Assembly: GCA_023424965.1 (NCBI GenBank)
Contig: JAFADI010000182.1
Coordinates: forward strand, 1 to 64,000
Reading direction: 5' to 3'
DNA: 64,000 nt
From: Bacillota bacterium
Lineage (GTDB): Bacteria; Bacillota; Clostridia; Acetivibrionales; JAFADI01
Shown: positions 42,574 to 51,498 of the stretch, piece by piece
Numbering within the stretch: position 1 is the stretch's first letter
Layout: each line of letters begins with the position of its first letter
Notes under the pieces: model-generated
Told to the model about the DNA's origin: nothing
Seen by the model: the letters and a program-made list of their open reading frames with translations, nothing else
Database searches by the model: none
Made by a program: the position numbers and the translations under genes

Positions 42574-44187
42574 GTGATTACCGTACTTGTAGTGGATGAC
42601 GAAAAATGGGCGAGAGATGAGATCGTTTCTTCCGTCAATTGGGAAGCTCACGGCTTCCGGCTGCTCAGCGAAGCCGGCGACGGAATTGAAGCACTGACCC
42701 TCATCCGGCAGCTTAACCCGGATATCGTGCTGGCGGATATACAAATTCCGGGAATCGACGGGATCGAGCTGCTGCGCAGGAGCCGGGAATCGGGGAATGC
42801 TTGTGTTTTTATCTATTTCAGTGGCTTTGACCGGTTTGAGTATGCCAAGAGTGCCGTAAACCTGGGCGCCATCGGGTATATTTTAAAGCCTGTGGATGAA
42901 AAAGAGCTGCTGGAGCTCCTTCTGAAAGCGAAAGAGCTGATTGAAGAGGAAAGGAAGAAAACGCAATCCCATAAGCTTTTGATGGATCTGACCGCCGATA
43001 CCCTGCGCAAACAGCGCAGCGAATTTATCCGCCGCATCCTGCAGCAGGCTGCGGTACCTGGAGAGGATCTGGCGGGCCAGCTCCAAACCCTTGACATGAG
43101 ACTGGCCGGCGCCGGGTTTACGGCCTTTTCCTGTGAGATTGACAGGTATCCCCGGGTGTTGGAAAAGTACGGCAAGGACCAGGTGCGGCAATACGGCCGG
43201 AAGCTTCAAGAACTGTTCCACCAGATGCTTGCAGGCGCCGGAGTCCATTTTTATCTCGATGCTTCCGACAAGGGAGTGGATGGGGTGATCAACTACTGTT
43301 CCGGTGACATGGCTGCGAGAAAAAACCTGCTGGAGGCCTGTGAGAAAATCATTGAAGTATTTGCAAAGGAACCCCCGGGGCTTACGGTAACCATTGGCAT
43401 AGGGAAGGAGGTCACCGGCCTTGAAAATATACATGCCTCTTTCGTGAATGCGGGAGAAGGCCTGGAACGCCGGATCATCGCCGGAGGCTGCAGGGTGATC
43501 GAACCGGGCCCGGAGATTTCACATAAAATCAAGACGGTTATCTTGGATCCGCCCATGCTCAGAGACATCACCGAATGCCTGGAAAAAGGCGGTCCGGAGC
43601 TGGCGGACCGGATCGTCGGCAGAGTAAAGGAGAGGATACAGTCGGGCGGTATCACGGTAGGAGACATAAGGAGCTTCAACTATCATTTTGTTGAAGCTGT
43701 TTTCAATCTGCTGGTAAAGGTGGGCGGTTCGCCGGAGGAATTGCTGGGGAATCCCCGTGTACTTTGCGATGAAATGGACCTGTGCGAGGATGCCGACAGC
43801 CTGGCCGAGAAAATAAACGCTACCCTGCAGGCGGGAATCGGGTTTGTGAAGGAATTCAACCAGAATTACCACAACAAGCTGCTGGGAAGCGTAAAAAAAT
43901 ACATCGATGCACACTATATGAAAGACATCAGCCTTGAGAGCATCGCACAGGAGTTCAAATTCCATCCCAATTACCTGAGCAAGCTTTTTAAGGAGGAAAC
44001 GGGCCAGAACTTTATCGAATACCTTACCTTTATCCGCATCAGCAAGGGCAAGGAGCTGCTGGCGGACCTGAGGCACAATGTGCTGGATGTGGCGCTTATG
44101 GTGGGCTACAAGGACGCCAAGTATTTTACCAAGGTCTTCAAAAAGGTGGTCGGGGTCACGCCCAGCGAATATATAGGGAAAAAGTGA
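42574..44187 (+). CDS. YesN-type response regulator with AraC domain
   Basis: A 537-aa regulator. The receiver domain (1-120) has acidic Asp9/10, phosphoacceptor Asp55 in VLADIQIPG and Lys105 in LKPVD. A long middle region (about 125-425) follows, and the C-terminal AraC/XylS double helix-turn-helix lies at about 435-535 (SLESIAQEFKFHPNYLSKLF). It starts at GTG behind AGGAGG. Its target is likely the adjacent binding-protein promoter at 44.2 kb. Confidence 0.94.
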   Translation: MITVLVVDDEKWARDEIVSSVNWEAHGFRLLSEAGDGIEALTLIRQLNPDIVLADIQIPGIDGIELLRRSRESGNACVFIYFSGFDRFEYAKSAVNLGAIGYILKPVDEKELLELLLKAKELIEEERKKTQSHKLLMDLTADTLRKQRSEFIRRILQQAAVPGEDLAGQLQTLDMRLAGAGFTAFSCEIDRYPRVLEKYGKDQVRQYGRKLQELFHQMLAGAGVHFYLDASDKGVDGVINYCSGDMAARKNLLEACEKIIEVFAKEPPGLTVTIGIGKEVTGLENIHASFVNAGEGLERRIIAGGCRVIEPGPEISHKIKTVILDPPMLRDITECLEKGGPELADRIVGRVKERIQSGGITVGDIRSFNYHFVEAVFNLLVKVGGSPEELLGNPRVLCDEMDLCEDADSLAEKINATLQAGIGFVKEFNQNYHNKLLGSVKKYIDAHYMKDISLESIAQEFKFHPNYLSKLFKEETGQNFIEYLTFIRISKGKELLADLRHNVLDVALMVGYKDAKYFTKVFKKVVGVTPSEYIGKK

Positions 44188-44221
44188 TTAATTTTTTACT
44201 CCCTTTGTTAATTAATTCGAA

Positions 44222-44270
44222 TTGATCGGCATTTCATTTTTGCACTATAATAACAGCATAAGACGCGTCT
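44222..44270 (+). promoter_or_regulatory. Promoter of the first sugar importer and adjacent palindrome
   Basis: TTGATC (44222-44227), 18 bases, TATAAT (44246-44251), then the perfect palindrome AGACGCGTCT (44261-44270) at about +4 to +13. The palindrome may bind a regulator. Confidence 0.6.
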
Positions 44271-44301
44271 ATAAAGCAGAATTCACAGGGAGGAACTTGC
44301 A

Positions 44302-45648
44302 ATGAAAAAAGCTATATCACTAGTAATAGCAGCGGTATTAGGGCTTTCCCTATTGGCAGGCTGCGGCGCAGGCACATCCGATGATAAAGCAGCATCCCCC
44401 GCACCGGCCGACACGGCCAAGACCGACGATACTGCCAAACAGGATGCGAAAACGGCTGAAAAACCGGTCAATTTGAGGTTCGTTTTCTGGGATCCGCCCA
44501 CAAAAGACGGCGTGGAAGCAATCAACAAAAGCTTCATGGAAGCCAATCCCAACGTCACCATTGAATCTGAAATTGCCCCCGGCGATAAATATGAGCAGGT
44601 AATCAAGACGAGAATCCTGGCAGGAGATGCGCCGGACCTGTTTATGTATTTTGCCAGCAGTGCCTATAAAATGGCCAAGGACAACTACTGGGGAGACCTG
44701 ACGGGTGCGAGCTGGGCAAGCTCAGTCATGCCCGCCTATATCGACAGCTCGTCCTATGAAGGCAAGCTGTATGCGCTGACACTGGATTATGCCACCTATG
44801 GCGTCTGGTACAATAAAAAGGTATTTGCCGATGCAGGAATTACGGAAATGCCGAAGACCTATGCCGATTTCCTTTCCATCTGTGAAAAGCTCAAAGCAAA
44901 AGGAATCACTCCCATTGGGGCCGGCGGCAAGGATTCCTGGTCTCCCGCACATCTGACGGGACTTCTTTACTCCGCCTTTACCACCGGGCAGAATCCAAGC
45001 TGGCAGACAGACCTCTACGACGGCAAGGCAAAATTCACCGACAAAACCGGCTACAGGACCATGCTTGAAAAATTTGTCCAGCTGACGGACCTGGGATATA
45101 TCCCCAAGGGATCGCTGGGTGTGACGGTGGACCAGGTGGCGGCGGACATCGCCAACGGAAAAACGGCCATGACCATTATGGGCTCCTGGATGCCCTCGCA
45201 GATTCTGGGCAAAAACAAGGACGCCCAGATCGGAGTTTTTGCCCTGCCGGACGAGGCGGGTAAAATAACCACCATCGGTTTGCCGGATAAAGCCCTGGGA
45301 TATGCTGCTTCCGGTAAGAATACCGAGGTTGCCAAAAAGGTAATCGAATTCTGGGCCAAACCGGAAGAAATGCAGAAATACGTGGATGTGACAGGCTCTC
45401 TCTGCGCCGTTAAAGGCGTAACGTCCAAAAACCTTCCGGCCATCATGTCGGAGCTGCAGACGGTGATGGAAAAAGCGGAGGTCTATTCCTTCCCCAATGC
45501 CTTCTTCCCGGCTTCTACAACGGAAGAGAACGATAAAGCCCTTCAATCAATTCTTGCGGGTTCCAAGGATGTCGACAAAATTGTGGATACCCTGCAGAAA
45601 TCCTATGACAGAGATAAGGCCAATATCATACGTCCTACGTTAAAGTGA
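44302..45648 (+). CDS. Sugar ABC transporter substrate-binding lipoprotein (first importer)
   Basis: A 448-aa family 1 solute-binding protein. The lipobox LLAGC places the lipidated Cys at 21, followed by an Ala/Thr/Lys-rich linker (about 25-55). The binding fold runs about 57-440, starting RFVFWDPPTKDGVEAINKSF. AGGGAGGAA lies before the ATG. It is directly downstream of yesMN-type genes and upstream of two permeases. The ligand is unknown; the GH99-like enzymes downstream suggest mannose- or other glycan-derived oligosaccharides. Confidence 0.93.
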   Translation: MKKAISLVIAAVLGLSLLAGCGAGTSDDKAASPAPADTAKTDDTAKQDAKTAEKPVNLRFVFWDPPTKDGVEAINKSFMEANPNVTIESEIAPGDKYEQVIKTRILAGDAPDLFMYFASSAYKMAKDNYWGDLTGASWASSVMPAYIDSSSYEGKLYALTLDYATYGVWYNKKVFADAGITEMPKTYADFLSICEKLKAKGITPIGAGGKDSWSPAHLTGLLYSAFTTGQNPSWQTDLYDGKAKFTDKTGYRTMLEKFVQLTDLGYIPKGSLGVTVDQVAADIANGKTAMTIMGSWMPSQILGKNKDAQIGVFALPDEAGKITTIGLPDKALGYAASGKNTEVAKKVIEFWAKPEEMQKYVDVTGSLCAVKGVTSKNLPAIMSELQTVMEKAEVYSFPNAFFPASTTEENDKALQSILAGSKDVDKIVDTLQKSYDRDKANIIRPTLK

Positions 45649-45666
45649 TTTGAAAATCTTATAAAT

Positions 45667-45710
45667 GACGGAAACTAAGCAATTGGGAAGCCAACTGCTT
45701 AGTTTCTGTC
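45667..45710 (+). promoter_or_regulatory. Stem-loop between binding protein and permease genes
   Basis: GACGGAAACTAAGCA (45667-45681) pairs with TGCTTAGTTTCTGTC (45696-45710) at all 15 positions, counting one G-U pair, with a 14-base loop. No T tract follows, so it more likely stabilises the upstream mRNA or partly attenuates than terminates, raising binding-protein dose over permeases. Confidence 0.7.
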
Positions 45711-45738
45711 GCCATACACAAAACCAGAGGTGATTCTT

Positions 45739-46632
45739 ATGGGCGGCAGCGGCTCCATGAAATGGGAAAGAGAAAAAGTGATCAAAGGGGTTCTGGTAAT
45801 TCTTCCCGCACTGCTGATTTACACCATTATTGTCTATTACCCCTTGTTATACAGCTTCCGCTATTCGGTAACGGATTTTGACGGAGGGCTGCGGACCATA
45901 CATTTTGTCGGGTTGAGCAATTTTTTTGAGATGTTCGGCGATGAGCGGGTGGTGGCCGGCTTTAGCAACACCTTCAAATTCACCGTCTTTACTACGGTAT
46001 TTGCGAACCTGGCGGCGTTGACCCTTGCATTGGTCCTGGATTCGAAAATCAAGTTCAGGGGCTATCTGAGGGCGGTTTTCTTCATACCGTGCCTGATCAA
46101 CTATGTGGTCATTGCGGCCATATTTTCAAACATCCTGCAGTATGGGGGACTTCTGAACGAGTTGATGGGCAAAATCGGACTTCCGGCGCTGGACTGGTTT
46201 GGCTCGAAACAACTGGCCCTTCCCCTGCTGATGGGATTGAATGTGTGGCAGTGGTGCGGTTATGGCGCTGTTATTTATATCGCAGGACTTCAAAGCATCC
46301 CGGTGGAATACTACGAAGCGGCGAAAGTGGATGGGAGTACGGACCTCAACAGCTTTTTCAGGATTACCGTACCTCTTCTGGCGCCTTCTTTTACCATCAT
46401 GACCTTTATGAGCCTGACCGGGGGACTGAAGCTGTTCGAAATGCCCTTCATCCTCACGCAGACAGGGCCGGACAATGCGACGCAAACCCTTTCCACCGCC
46501 ATATATACCCTGGCCTTCAGCCACCAGCGGATGGGTTATGCCACGGCCATATCCATCGTCTTCTTTGCCATCATCGCTCTGTTATCCGTTACCCAGGTCT
46601 ATTTCATGCGAAGGAGCGAGGTGCAGCTATAG
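45739..46632 (+). CDS. Sugar ABC transporter permease, MalF type (first importer)
   Basis: A 297-aa protein with six transmembrane segments. The EAA loop, YYEAAKVDGSTDLNSFFRI, contacts the ATPase. The ATG at 45739 follows GAGG by eight bases. Its stop codon overlaps the GTG start of the second permease. No ATPase gene is nearby. Confidence 0.92.
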   Translation: MGGSGSMKWEREKVIKGVLVILPALLIYTIIVYYPLLYSFRYSVTDFDGGLRTIHFVGLSNFFEMFGDERVVAGFSNTFKFTVFTTVFANLAALTLALVLDSKIKFRGYLRAVFFIPCLINYVVIAAIFSNILQYGGLLNELMGKIGLPALDWFGSKQLALPLLMGLNVWQWCGYGAVIYIAGLQSIPVEYYEAAKVDGSTDLNSFFRITVPLLAPSFTIMTFMSLTGGLKLFEMPFILTQTGPDNATQTLSTAIYTLAFSHQRMGYATAISIVFFAIIALLSVTQVYFMRRSEVQL

Positions 46633-47468
46633 TGAAAAATACGGAAAAAAACACAAGAGGTGTAAAGCTGGCGGTTGAAATCATTATGGTGGCAATCTCC
46701 GTCCTATGGATTTTTCCATTCGTATATTCCCTGATGTCCAGCTTTAAAACGCCCCAGGAAATCGATCTCCCCATGAGCCTTCCCACGGCTTTCTATACGG
46801 GCAATTACGCGGCCGCCTTCAAAGAGGGAACCTTTTTGATGCTGCTGAGAAACAGCCTGTTTGTCTGTGCGGTGACCATGGTGCTGCTGGTGCTCCTCGG
46901 CTCCATCGCGGCCTACCCTTTGAGCAGGAGGAAGGAAAAGGTGTTTACCGCACTGTATTTTTACATTTTAAGCGGCATCATGATTCCTTTCCAGGCGGGC
47001 ATTGTCCCTCTGTTCAAGCTGGTAAAGACCATCGGCTGGACCAACAATATCATGACGCTGGTGCTCATAAGCCTTGGCAGCTGCATACCCATTACCATCC
47101 TGGTGTACACCGGCTTTATCAAGGGGGTGCCGAAGGAACTGGATGAGTCGGCCATGCTTGACGGATGCGGCTATATCCGGACATTTTACAGCATCATTTT
47201 CCCGCTTTTGAAGCCCGCCACCGCTACGGTGGTCATCTTGAACATCACCACTGTGTGGAATGACTTTGTCACGCCCCTTACCTTTGTTACCCGGAATTCT
47301 GTCAGAACCCTGCCCGTGGGCATTTACAACTTTATGAACGCCAGGTCTACGGATTACGGGCCCATTTTCGCCTTTGTGGTGCTGACCATGATCATCCCGG
47401 TAATCGCCTTTCTGATTTTCCAGAAGAATTTTTATAAAGGCATCGTGGCGGGCGCCGTCAAAGGCTAA
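46632..47468 (+). CDS. Sugar ABC transporter permease, MalG type (first importer)
   Basis: A 278-aa six-helix permease with EAA loop DESAMLDGCGYIRTFYSII. The start is GTG at 46632 (taGTG overlap), with AGGTG ten bases upstream. The frame is open much further upstream, but that part lies over the first permease in another frame and has no membrane character. It is followed 28 bp later by the GH99-like gene. Confidence 0.92.
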   Translation: MKNTEKNTRGVKLAVEIIMVAISVLWIFPFVYSLMSSFKTPQEIDLPMSLPTAFYTGNYAAAFKEGTFLMLLRNSLFVCAVTMVLLVLLGSIAAYPLSRRKEKVFTALYFYILSGIMIPFQAGIVPLFKLVKTIGWTNNIMTLVLISLGSCIPITILVYTGFIKGVPKELDESAMLDGCGYIRTFYSIIFPLLKPATATVVILNITTVWNDFVTPLTFVTRNSVRTLPVGIYNFMNARSTDYGPIFAFVVLTMIIPVIAFLIFQKNFYKGIVAGAVKG

Positions 47469-47496
47469 TATTATTCATCAAGGAGAGGATAAAAGG

Positions 47497-48630
47497 ATGA
47501 AGAACAACTATGAAATTGCGGCCTATTATTTTTCGAACTACCATCTGGACCCGCGGAATGCGGAGTGGCACGGAAAGGGCTGGACCGAATGGGAGCTGGT
47601 AAAAAGGGCGGAACCCCGGTTTGAAGGCCACTGCCAGCCAAAGGTGCCCCTGTGGGGCTACGAAGATGAAGCAGACCCCAGGGTGATGGAAAAGAAAATC
47701 GATGCGGCGGCGGACCACGGTCTGACTACCTTCCTGTTCGACTGGTACTGGTATGAGGACGGACCCTACCTGGGCCGGTGCCTGGATGAAGGCTTTCTGG
47801 GGGCCGGGAACAACAGCCGCATGAAATTTGCGCTGATGTGGGCCAACCATGACTGGCAGGAAATCCAACCGGCAACCCGGGCAAAGCCCTATGCTTTGCG
47901 CGTCAGCGGCCAGCTGTCGGAAAAAGCTTTTATCGAGGCCACAGACCATATGATCCGGAACTATTTTGCCCATCCCTCCTACTGGAGGGTCGACGGCGGA
48001 TTGTATTTCTCCGTGTATGAATTGATGGGCCTGGTGAAAAGCTTTGGAAGCCTTGACAATACCCGGCGGATTCTGGACGATTTCAGGAACCGGGTACGGG
48101 GAGCAGGCCTGGGAGAGCTCCATTTGAATGCGGTCATATGGGGTGTCCAGATTTTGCCCGGTGAGACCCGGATTGCCAATCCCAGGGAGATGATCGAGGT
48201 GCTTGGCTTTGAAAGCGTCACCTCCTATGTGTGGATCCACCATGCGGAAATGAAGGACTTCCCCAGGACGAGCTATGCATGGTGCAGGGAGGAGGCTTTC
48301 CGGGTTTTTGAAGGCTTTGCCTCGGAATATGGCGTACCCTACTTTCCCAATGTGACCATGGGTTGGGATCCCAGCCCCAGGACCATACAGTCGGATGTCT
48401 ATGACAACCTGGGATACCCCTTTACGCCCACCCTGGAAGGCAATACACCCCGGGAATTTGAAACGGCACTTAAGAAGGGGAAGGAATTCCTTGACAGAAA
48501 AGCGACAGGTTCTAAAATACTTACCATCAACGCCTGGAACGAATGGACGGAGGGCAGCTATCTCGAGCCTGATACGGTAAACGGTACAGGCTACCTGGAA
48601 GCAATAAAGCGCGTCTTTGGCGGAAGGTAG
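47497..48630 (+). CDS. Cytoplasmic GH99-like (WbsX-type) glycan enzyme
   Basis: A 377-aa protein without a signal peptide. The features WHGKGWTEWELVKRAEPRF (24-42), a TIM-barrel-like middle with FLFDWYWYEDG, and the late INAWNEWTEGSYLEPD define the GH99-like/WbsX family. GH99 members act as endo-alpha-mannosidases; WbsX-type members occur with polysaccharide genes and their reaction is not settled. AGGAGAGGA precedes the ATG. It follows the permeases, so it may process imported oligosaccharide. Confidence 0.8.
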   Translation: MKNNYEIAAYYFSNYHLDPRNAEWHGKGWTEWELVKRAEPRFEGHCQPKVPLWGYEDEADPRVMEKKIDAAADHGLTTFLFDWYWYEDGPYLGRCLDEGFLGAGNNSRMKFALMWANHDWQEIQPATRAKPYALRVSGQLSEKAFIEATDHMIRNYFAHPSYWRVDGGLYFSVYELMGLVKSFGSLDNTRRILDDFRNRVRGAGLGELHLNAVIWGVQILPGETRIANPREMIEVLGFESVTSYVWIHHAEMKDFPRTSYAWCREEAFRVFEGFASEYGVPYFPNVTMGWDPSPRTIQSDVYDNLGYPFTPTLEGNTPREFETALKKGKEFLDRKATGSKILTINAWNEWTEGSYLEPDTVNGTGYLEAIKRVFGGR

Positions 48631-48672
48631 CTGTCAGGTGAAAAAAGAATAGGAGCAAAAGGGGGAAGAAAC

Positions 48673-50664
48673 ATGTTAAAACACATGATGTGTGTCCTGC
48701 AGCGGGGTTTTTTCTTAAAAAGACTGTTAATTGCCAGTATCGCCATGACTTTTTTGGTAGGTCCGCTGCTGCCTGCGGCGGCCCAGGCCTCCAATCCCCG
48801 GGCCTCGACGCTAGGGGTGATACGGTGGGATGGGCAGGTGGGTGATTTGAGTCCCGTGGGGCTGGAAGAAGAGCGTATACTTGGGCCCGCCAAATGGAGC
48901 GACAGGCTGCCTTTTTACGCCACCAAGCCCACGGCGGATACGGCCACCCTGCGGTGCACCACCCAGGGAATCATGGACCAGGAGATTGCCTACGCCAAAG
49001 AAGCGGGAATCGGCTACTGGGCCTTTTGCTGGTATGGCAATTCGGAAACGGACCACTGCAGGAACATGAATATTCCAAGGAATCTATACCTTTCCAGCAG
49101 CCATAAAAATGATGTCAACTGGTGTGCGATTCTTTTCACCCACCCCCTGGTTTTGAGCGAAGAGGACTGGTTTGTGGCGCGCATGGGCGAAGCCAACTAC
49201 CAGAAAGTTCTGGGAAACAGGCCGCTGATTTACTGCTTTAATTACTCGGCGCTGGTAGATGCGGCACAAATCTCAAGGCTGCGCACCAAGTGTGCAAATG
49301 CGGGGATTGGGAATCCATATGTAGTAGCCCTTGATTTCAGCACATCGGGAGCCCAGGCCTTCGCAAACCAGATCGGTGCGGATGCCATCAGCAGCTACTG
49401 TACCAGTGCATGGAACGGACAGCCCTATTCCTCCCTTACCAATGGGGAAAAGAATGCCTGGACCCAATATAAGAACACGGGCAGGAAAGTAATCCCCTGG
49501 GTGACCACAGGATGGGATGCGCGTCCCCGGGATGAGTGCAATCCGGATTACGCATATGCCCCCAATGAGCAGGGATATTGCTCGCCGGACCCCACTCCGG
49601 CAGAAATTGCGGGCCAGCTCCAGAATGCCCTGAACTGGAATTATGAGAATGCAGGCGCCGCGGAGGCAAATACGGTGCTCATGTACTCCTGGAATGAATT
49701 CAGTGAAGGCGGTGTGGGAACCGTCTGCCCGAAATTGGGAGGAGACAGGACCGTGCTGGACGCGGTTAAAAACATTCTGGTGCCGGGCCAACCGTCTGCC
49801 GAGGTCATCGTAGACAATGACAGTGCCGGCTGTACTTTTACGGGTACCTGGCTCAGGTACACGGGACAGGGTTTTAACGGCAGTGTGCACTGCAAGCTGC
49901 AGGGAGACGGCTCGGCGGCGGCGAAATTCACTCCCGTCCTCACCGCCGCGGGCGATTATGACGTCTATGCCCGGTGGTCGGCTTACACCAACAGGGCCAC
50001 CAATTCCCCGTACACCGTATATTATAACGGAGGCAGCCAGACAATCCCACAGAACCAGCAGATCAACGGAGACACCTGGGTGAAACTGGGCACCTGGAAT
50101 TTTGCCGCCGGAACCGCCGGGTATGTCAGGCTGGCGGACAATGCAAATGGACAGGTGATTGCAGATGCGGTGAAGTTTGTACCCGTGGCAGGCAGCGGCA
50201 CTTCCTTTGTCACCGGTATTTCGCTTTCTGGGACCAAAAGGAACAATTTCGGCAGCTATGTGGGGATGAAGATAACGGTAGGGAGCCAGCCTCTCACGGT
50301 AAAGCAGCTGGGCAGGTATTTTGTCCCGGGAAACAGCGGCACTCACAATGTGAAAATTGTAAACGCCCTCACCGGCACCGACCTGATCAATGGAGGCGTG
50401 TATATTGACATGGGTGCAGGCACTGCCGACAGCCAGGGGTTCAAATATGCCGATCTGGCAGCTCCGGTGACTTTGGCGGCCAACAGCTCCTACTACATCA
50501 TTTCCTCCGAAGCCGATGGAGGAGACCAATGGCACGATTATGACAGCGTACTGTCCACAACCGGCGCAGCCGTGGTGAACAGCGGGGTGTATTACTGGAA
50601 CAATGCTTACAGCACTTACGGCTCCCAGGGCAATAGCTACGGCCCCGTCAATTTCAAATACTGA
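48673..50664 (+). CDS. Secreted GH99-like enzyme with two C-terminal modules
   Basis: A 663-aa exported protein. The signal peptide is about 1-38 (LLPAAAQA). A TIM-barrel-like domain (about 40-370) has GYWAFCWYG and ends YSWNEFSEGG, echoing the NEWTEG motif of the preceding gene. A golvesin C-terminal-like beta domain follows (about 378-510; DNDSAGCTFTGTW, YDVYARWSA), then a beta-sandwich module (about 515-663). It probably cuts extracellular glycan to feed the importer upstream. The catalytic assignment is by family resemblance. Confidence 0.75.
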   Translation: MLKHMMCVLQRGFFLKRLLIASIAMTFLVGPLLPAAAQASNPRASTLGVIRWDGQVGDLSPVGLEEERILGPAKWSDRLPFYATKPTADTATLRCTTQGIMDQEIAYAKEAGIGYWAFCWYGNSETDHCRNMNIPRNLYLSSSHKNDVNWCAILFTHPLVLSEEDWFVARMGEANYQKVLGNRPLIYCFNYSALVDAAQISRLRTKCANAGIGNPYVVALDFSTSGAQAFANQIGADAISSYCTSAWNGQPYSSLTNGEKNAWTQYKNTGRKVIPWVTTGWDARPRDECNPDYAYAPNEQGYCSPDPTPAEIAGQLQNALNWNYENAGAAEANTVLMYSWNEFSEGGVGTVCPKLGGDRTVLDAVKNILVPGQPSAEVIVDNDSAGCTFTGTWLRYTGQGFNGSVHCKLQGDGSAAAKFTPVLTAAGDYDVYARWSAYTNRATNSPYTVYYNGGSQTIPQNQQINGDTWVKLGTWNFAAGTAGYVRLADNANGQVIADAVKFVPVAGSGTSFVTGISLSGTKRNNFGSYVGMKITVGSQPLTVKQLGRYFVPGNSGTHNVKIVNALTGTDLINGGVYIDMGAGTADSQGFKYADLAAPVTLAANSSYYIISSEADGGDQWHDYDSVLSTTGAAVVNSGVYYWNNAYSTYGSQGNSYGPVNFKY

Positions 50665-50695
50665 GCGTCGTTGAGACCCTGTCCAGGAATACATT

Positions 50696-50745
50696 TAAAA
50701 GGGGAGGGACCACCGGAGCTTATGCCCGTGGACCTTCCCTTTTTG
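50696..50745 (+). terminator. Terminator of the first glycan locus
   Basis: AAAAGGGGAGG and CCTTCCCTTTTT pair with inner CAC/GTG pairs and a loop of about 15 bases. Confidence 0.8.
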
Positions 50746-50951
50746 TTGTGATTTCTCTGATGGCAAAAGGAACAAAACTATTTGTGCTTTGGGTGAAATA
50801 TGCAACTTGAAATGTAAAAACATGCAAAAAATGCATTTTGACCACACGGGAAATGGGAAGCACAAACGGTTAAAGTTGGAGAATTTAAACCTCACTGGCT
50901 TGCACAAAAGAAGATTGAATGAAAGTTTGGGAATGCGTTTATTCATTTTTC

Positions 50952-50980
50952 TTGATTTTTCGACTTTGACGGGGTATAAT
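50952..50980 (+). promoter_or_regulatory. Sigma-A promoter of the candidate leader RNA
   Basis: TTGATT (50952-50957), 17 bases, TATAAT (50975-50980). No start codon with a ribosome binding site follows within 150 bases; a structured segment does. Confidence 0.65.
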
Positions 50981-50986
50981 TGAATG

Positions 50987-51140
50987 TAATATAACGCTGT
51001 AAAAGCGAGGCTCAGAATACTGTGCTGCGGAATGTCCCGGTAAGCTATGAGGCGAAGGGACAGCATGCATGAACACATCTCCAGGACGAGATAAAGCCGG
51101 GGTTGCACCTCCGGATTTTAGCTTGTTGCCGGAGATTTTT
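50987..51140 (+). ncRNA. Candidate structured leader RNA with terminator/antiterminator
   Basis: The likely transcript first folds a stem: GTGC/GCAT and TGTCCC (51033-51038) with GGGACA (51057-51062). Then CTCCGG (51109-51114) can pair in two exclusive ways: with CCGGGG (51097-51102), loop of six, or with CCGGAG (51129-51134), which is followed by ATTTTT and acts as a terminator. This is the layout of a riboswitch or attenuator. I could not match the upstream part to cyclic-di-GMP, THF, c-di-AMP or other known classes by eye. Confidence 0.45.
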
Positions 51141-51498
51141 CATTGTTGCGGAAAGTTTGTTCTGATTGTTGATGCTGACACACGGGAGATGACGTTATGA
51201 AGCTGGTTACCATACGCAGGTCCCCATTCCCGGAGGAGGAATTCCCGTAGCCGGGGAGTTCGAAAGACTAACATAGAATTAACAAAAACTAAATAGAATA
51301 ATGTCGAATATTGCGATAAAATATTTTTGACAGAGCATTTCTTCTTACGAATGATACCTTTACTGTACAAAAGATGACTTTCCCTAAGAGAGAGGGCCTT
51401 TTATAGGTCCTTTCTTGCTATATCGTTTATGCTTAAGCGGCACTGAATATTCATTAACGGCAGCAGCAACCATCACAATTCGATTAGGAGTGGTACAT
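51141..51498 (+). other. Leader region between the candidate RNA and the chemoreceptor gene
   Basis: No full gene is seen. A 17-codon frame (51197-51250) follows GGGAGATG and could encode a leader peptide. A second promoter candidate is TTGACA (51327-51332) with ATGATA (51351-51356). A weak hairpin with a GGGCCT/AGGTCC core lies at about 51388-51416. Confidence 0.35.

Noticed and set aside
46089..46631. Long N-terminal extension of the second permease
   Set aside because: It overlaps the first permease in another frame and lacks hydrophobic segments. The GTG at 46632 gives a normal MalG-type protein.
49273..50694. Open frame of 473 codons on the minus strand
   Set aside because: It is the antisense shadow of the secreted GH99-like gene, which has a signal peptide, domains and a ribosome binding site; the minus frame has none.
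50987..51140. Cyclic-di-GMP riboswitch
   Set aside because: The GGACGCAAAGCC-type core and tetraloop receptor motifs are not present. Kept only as an unclassified leader.
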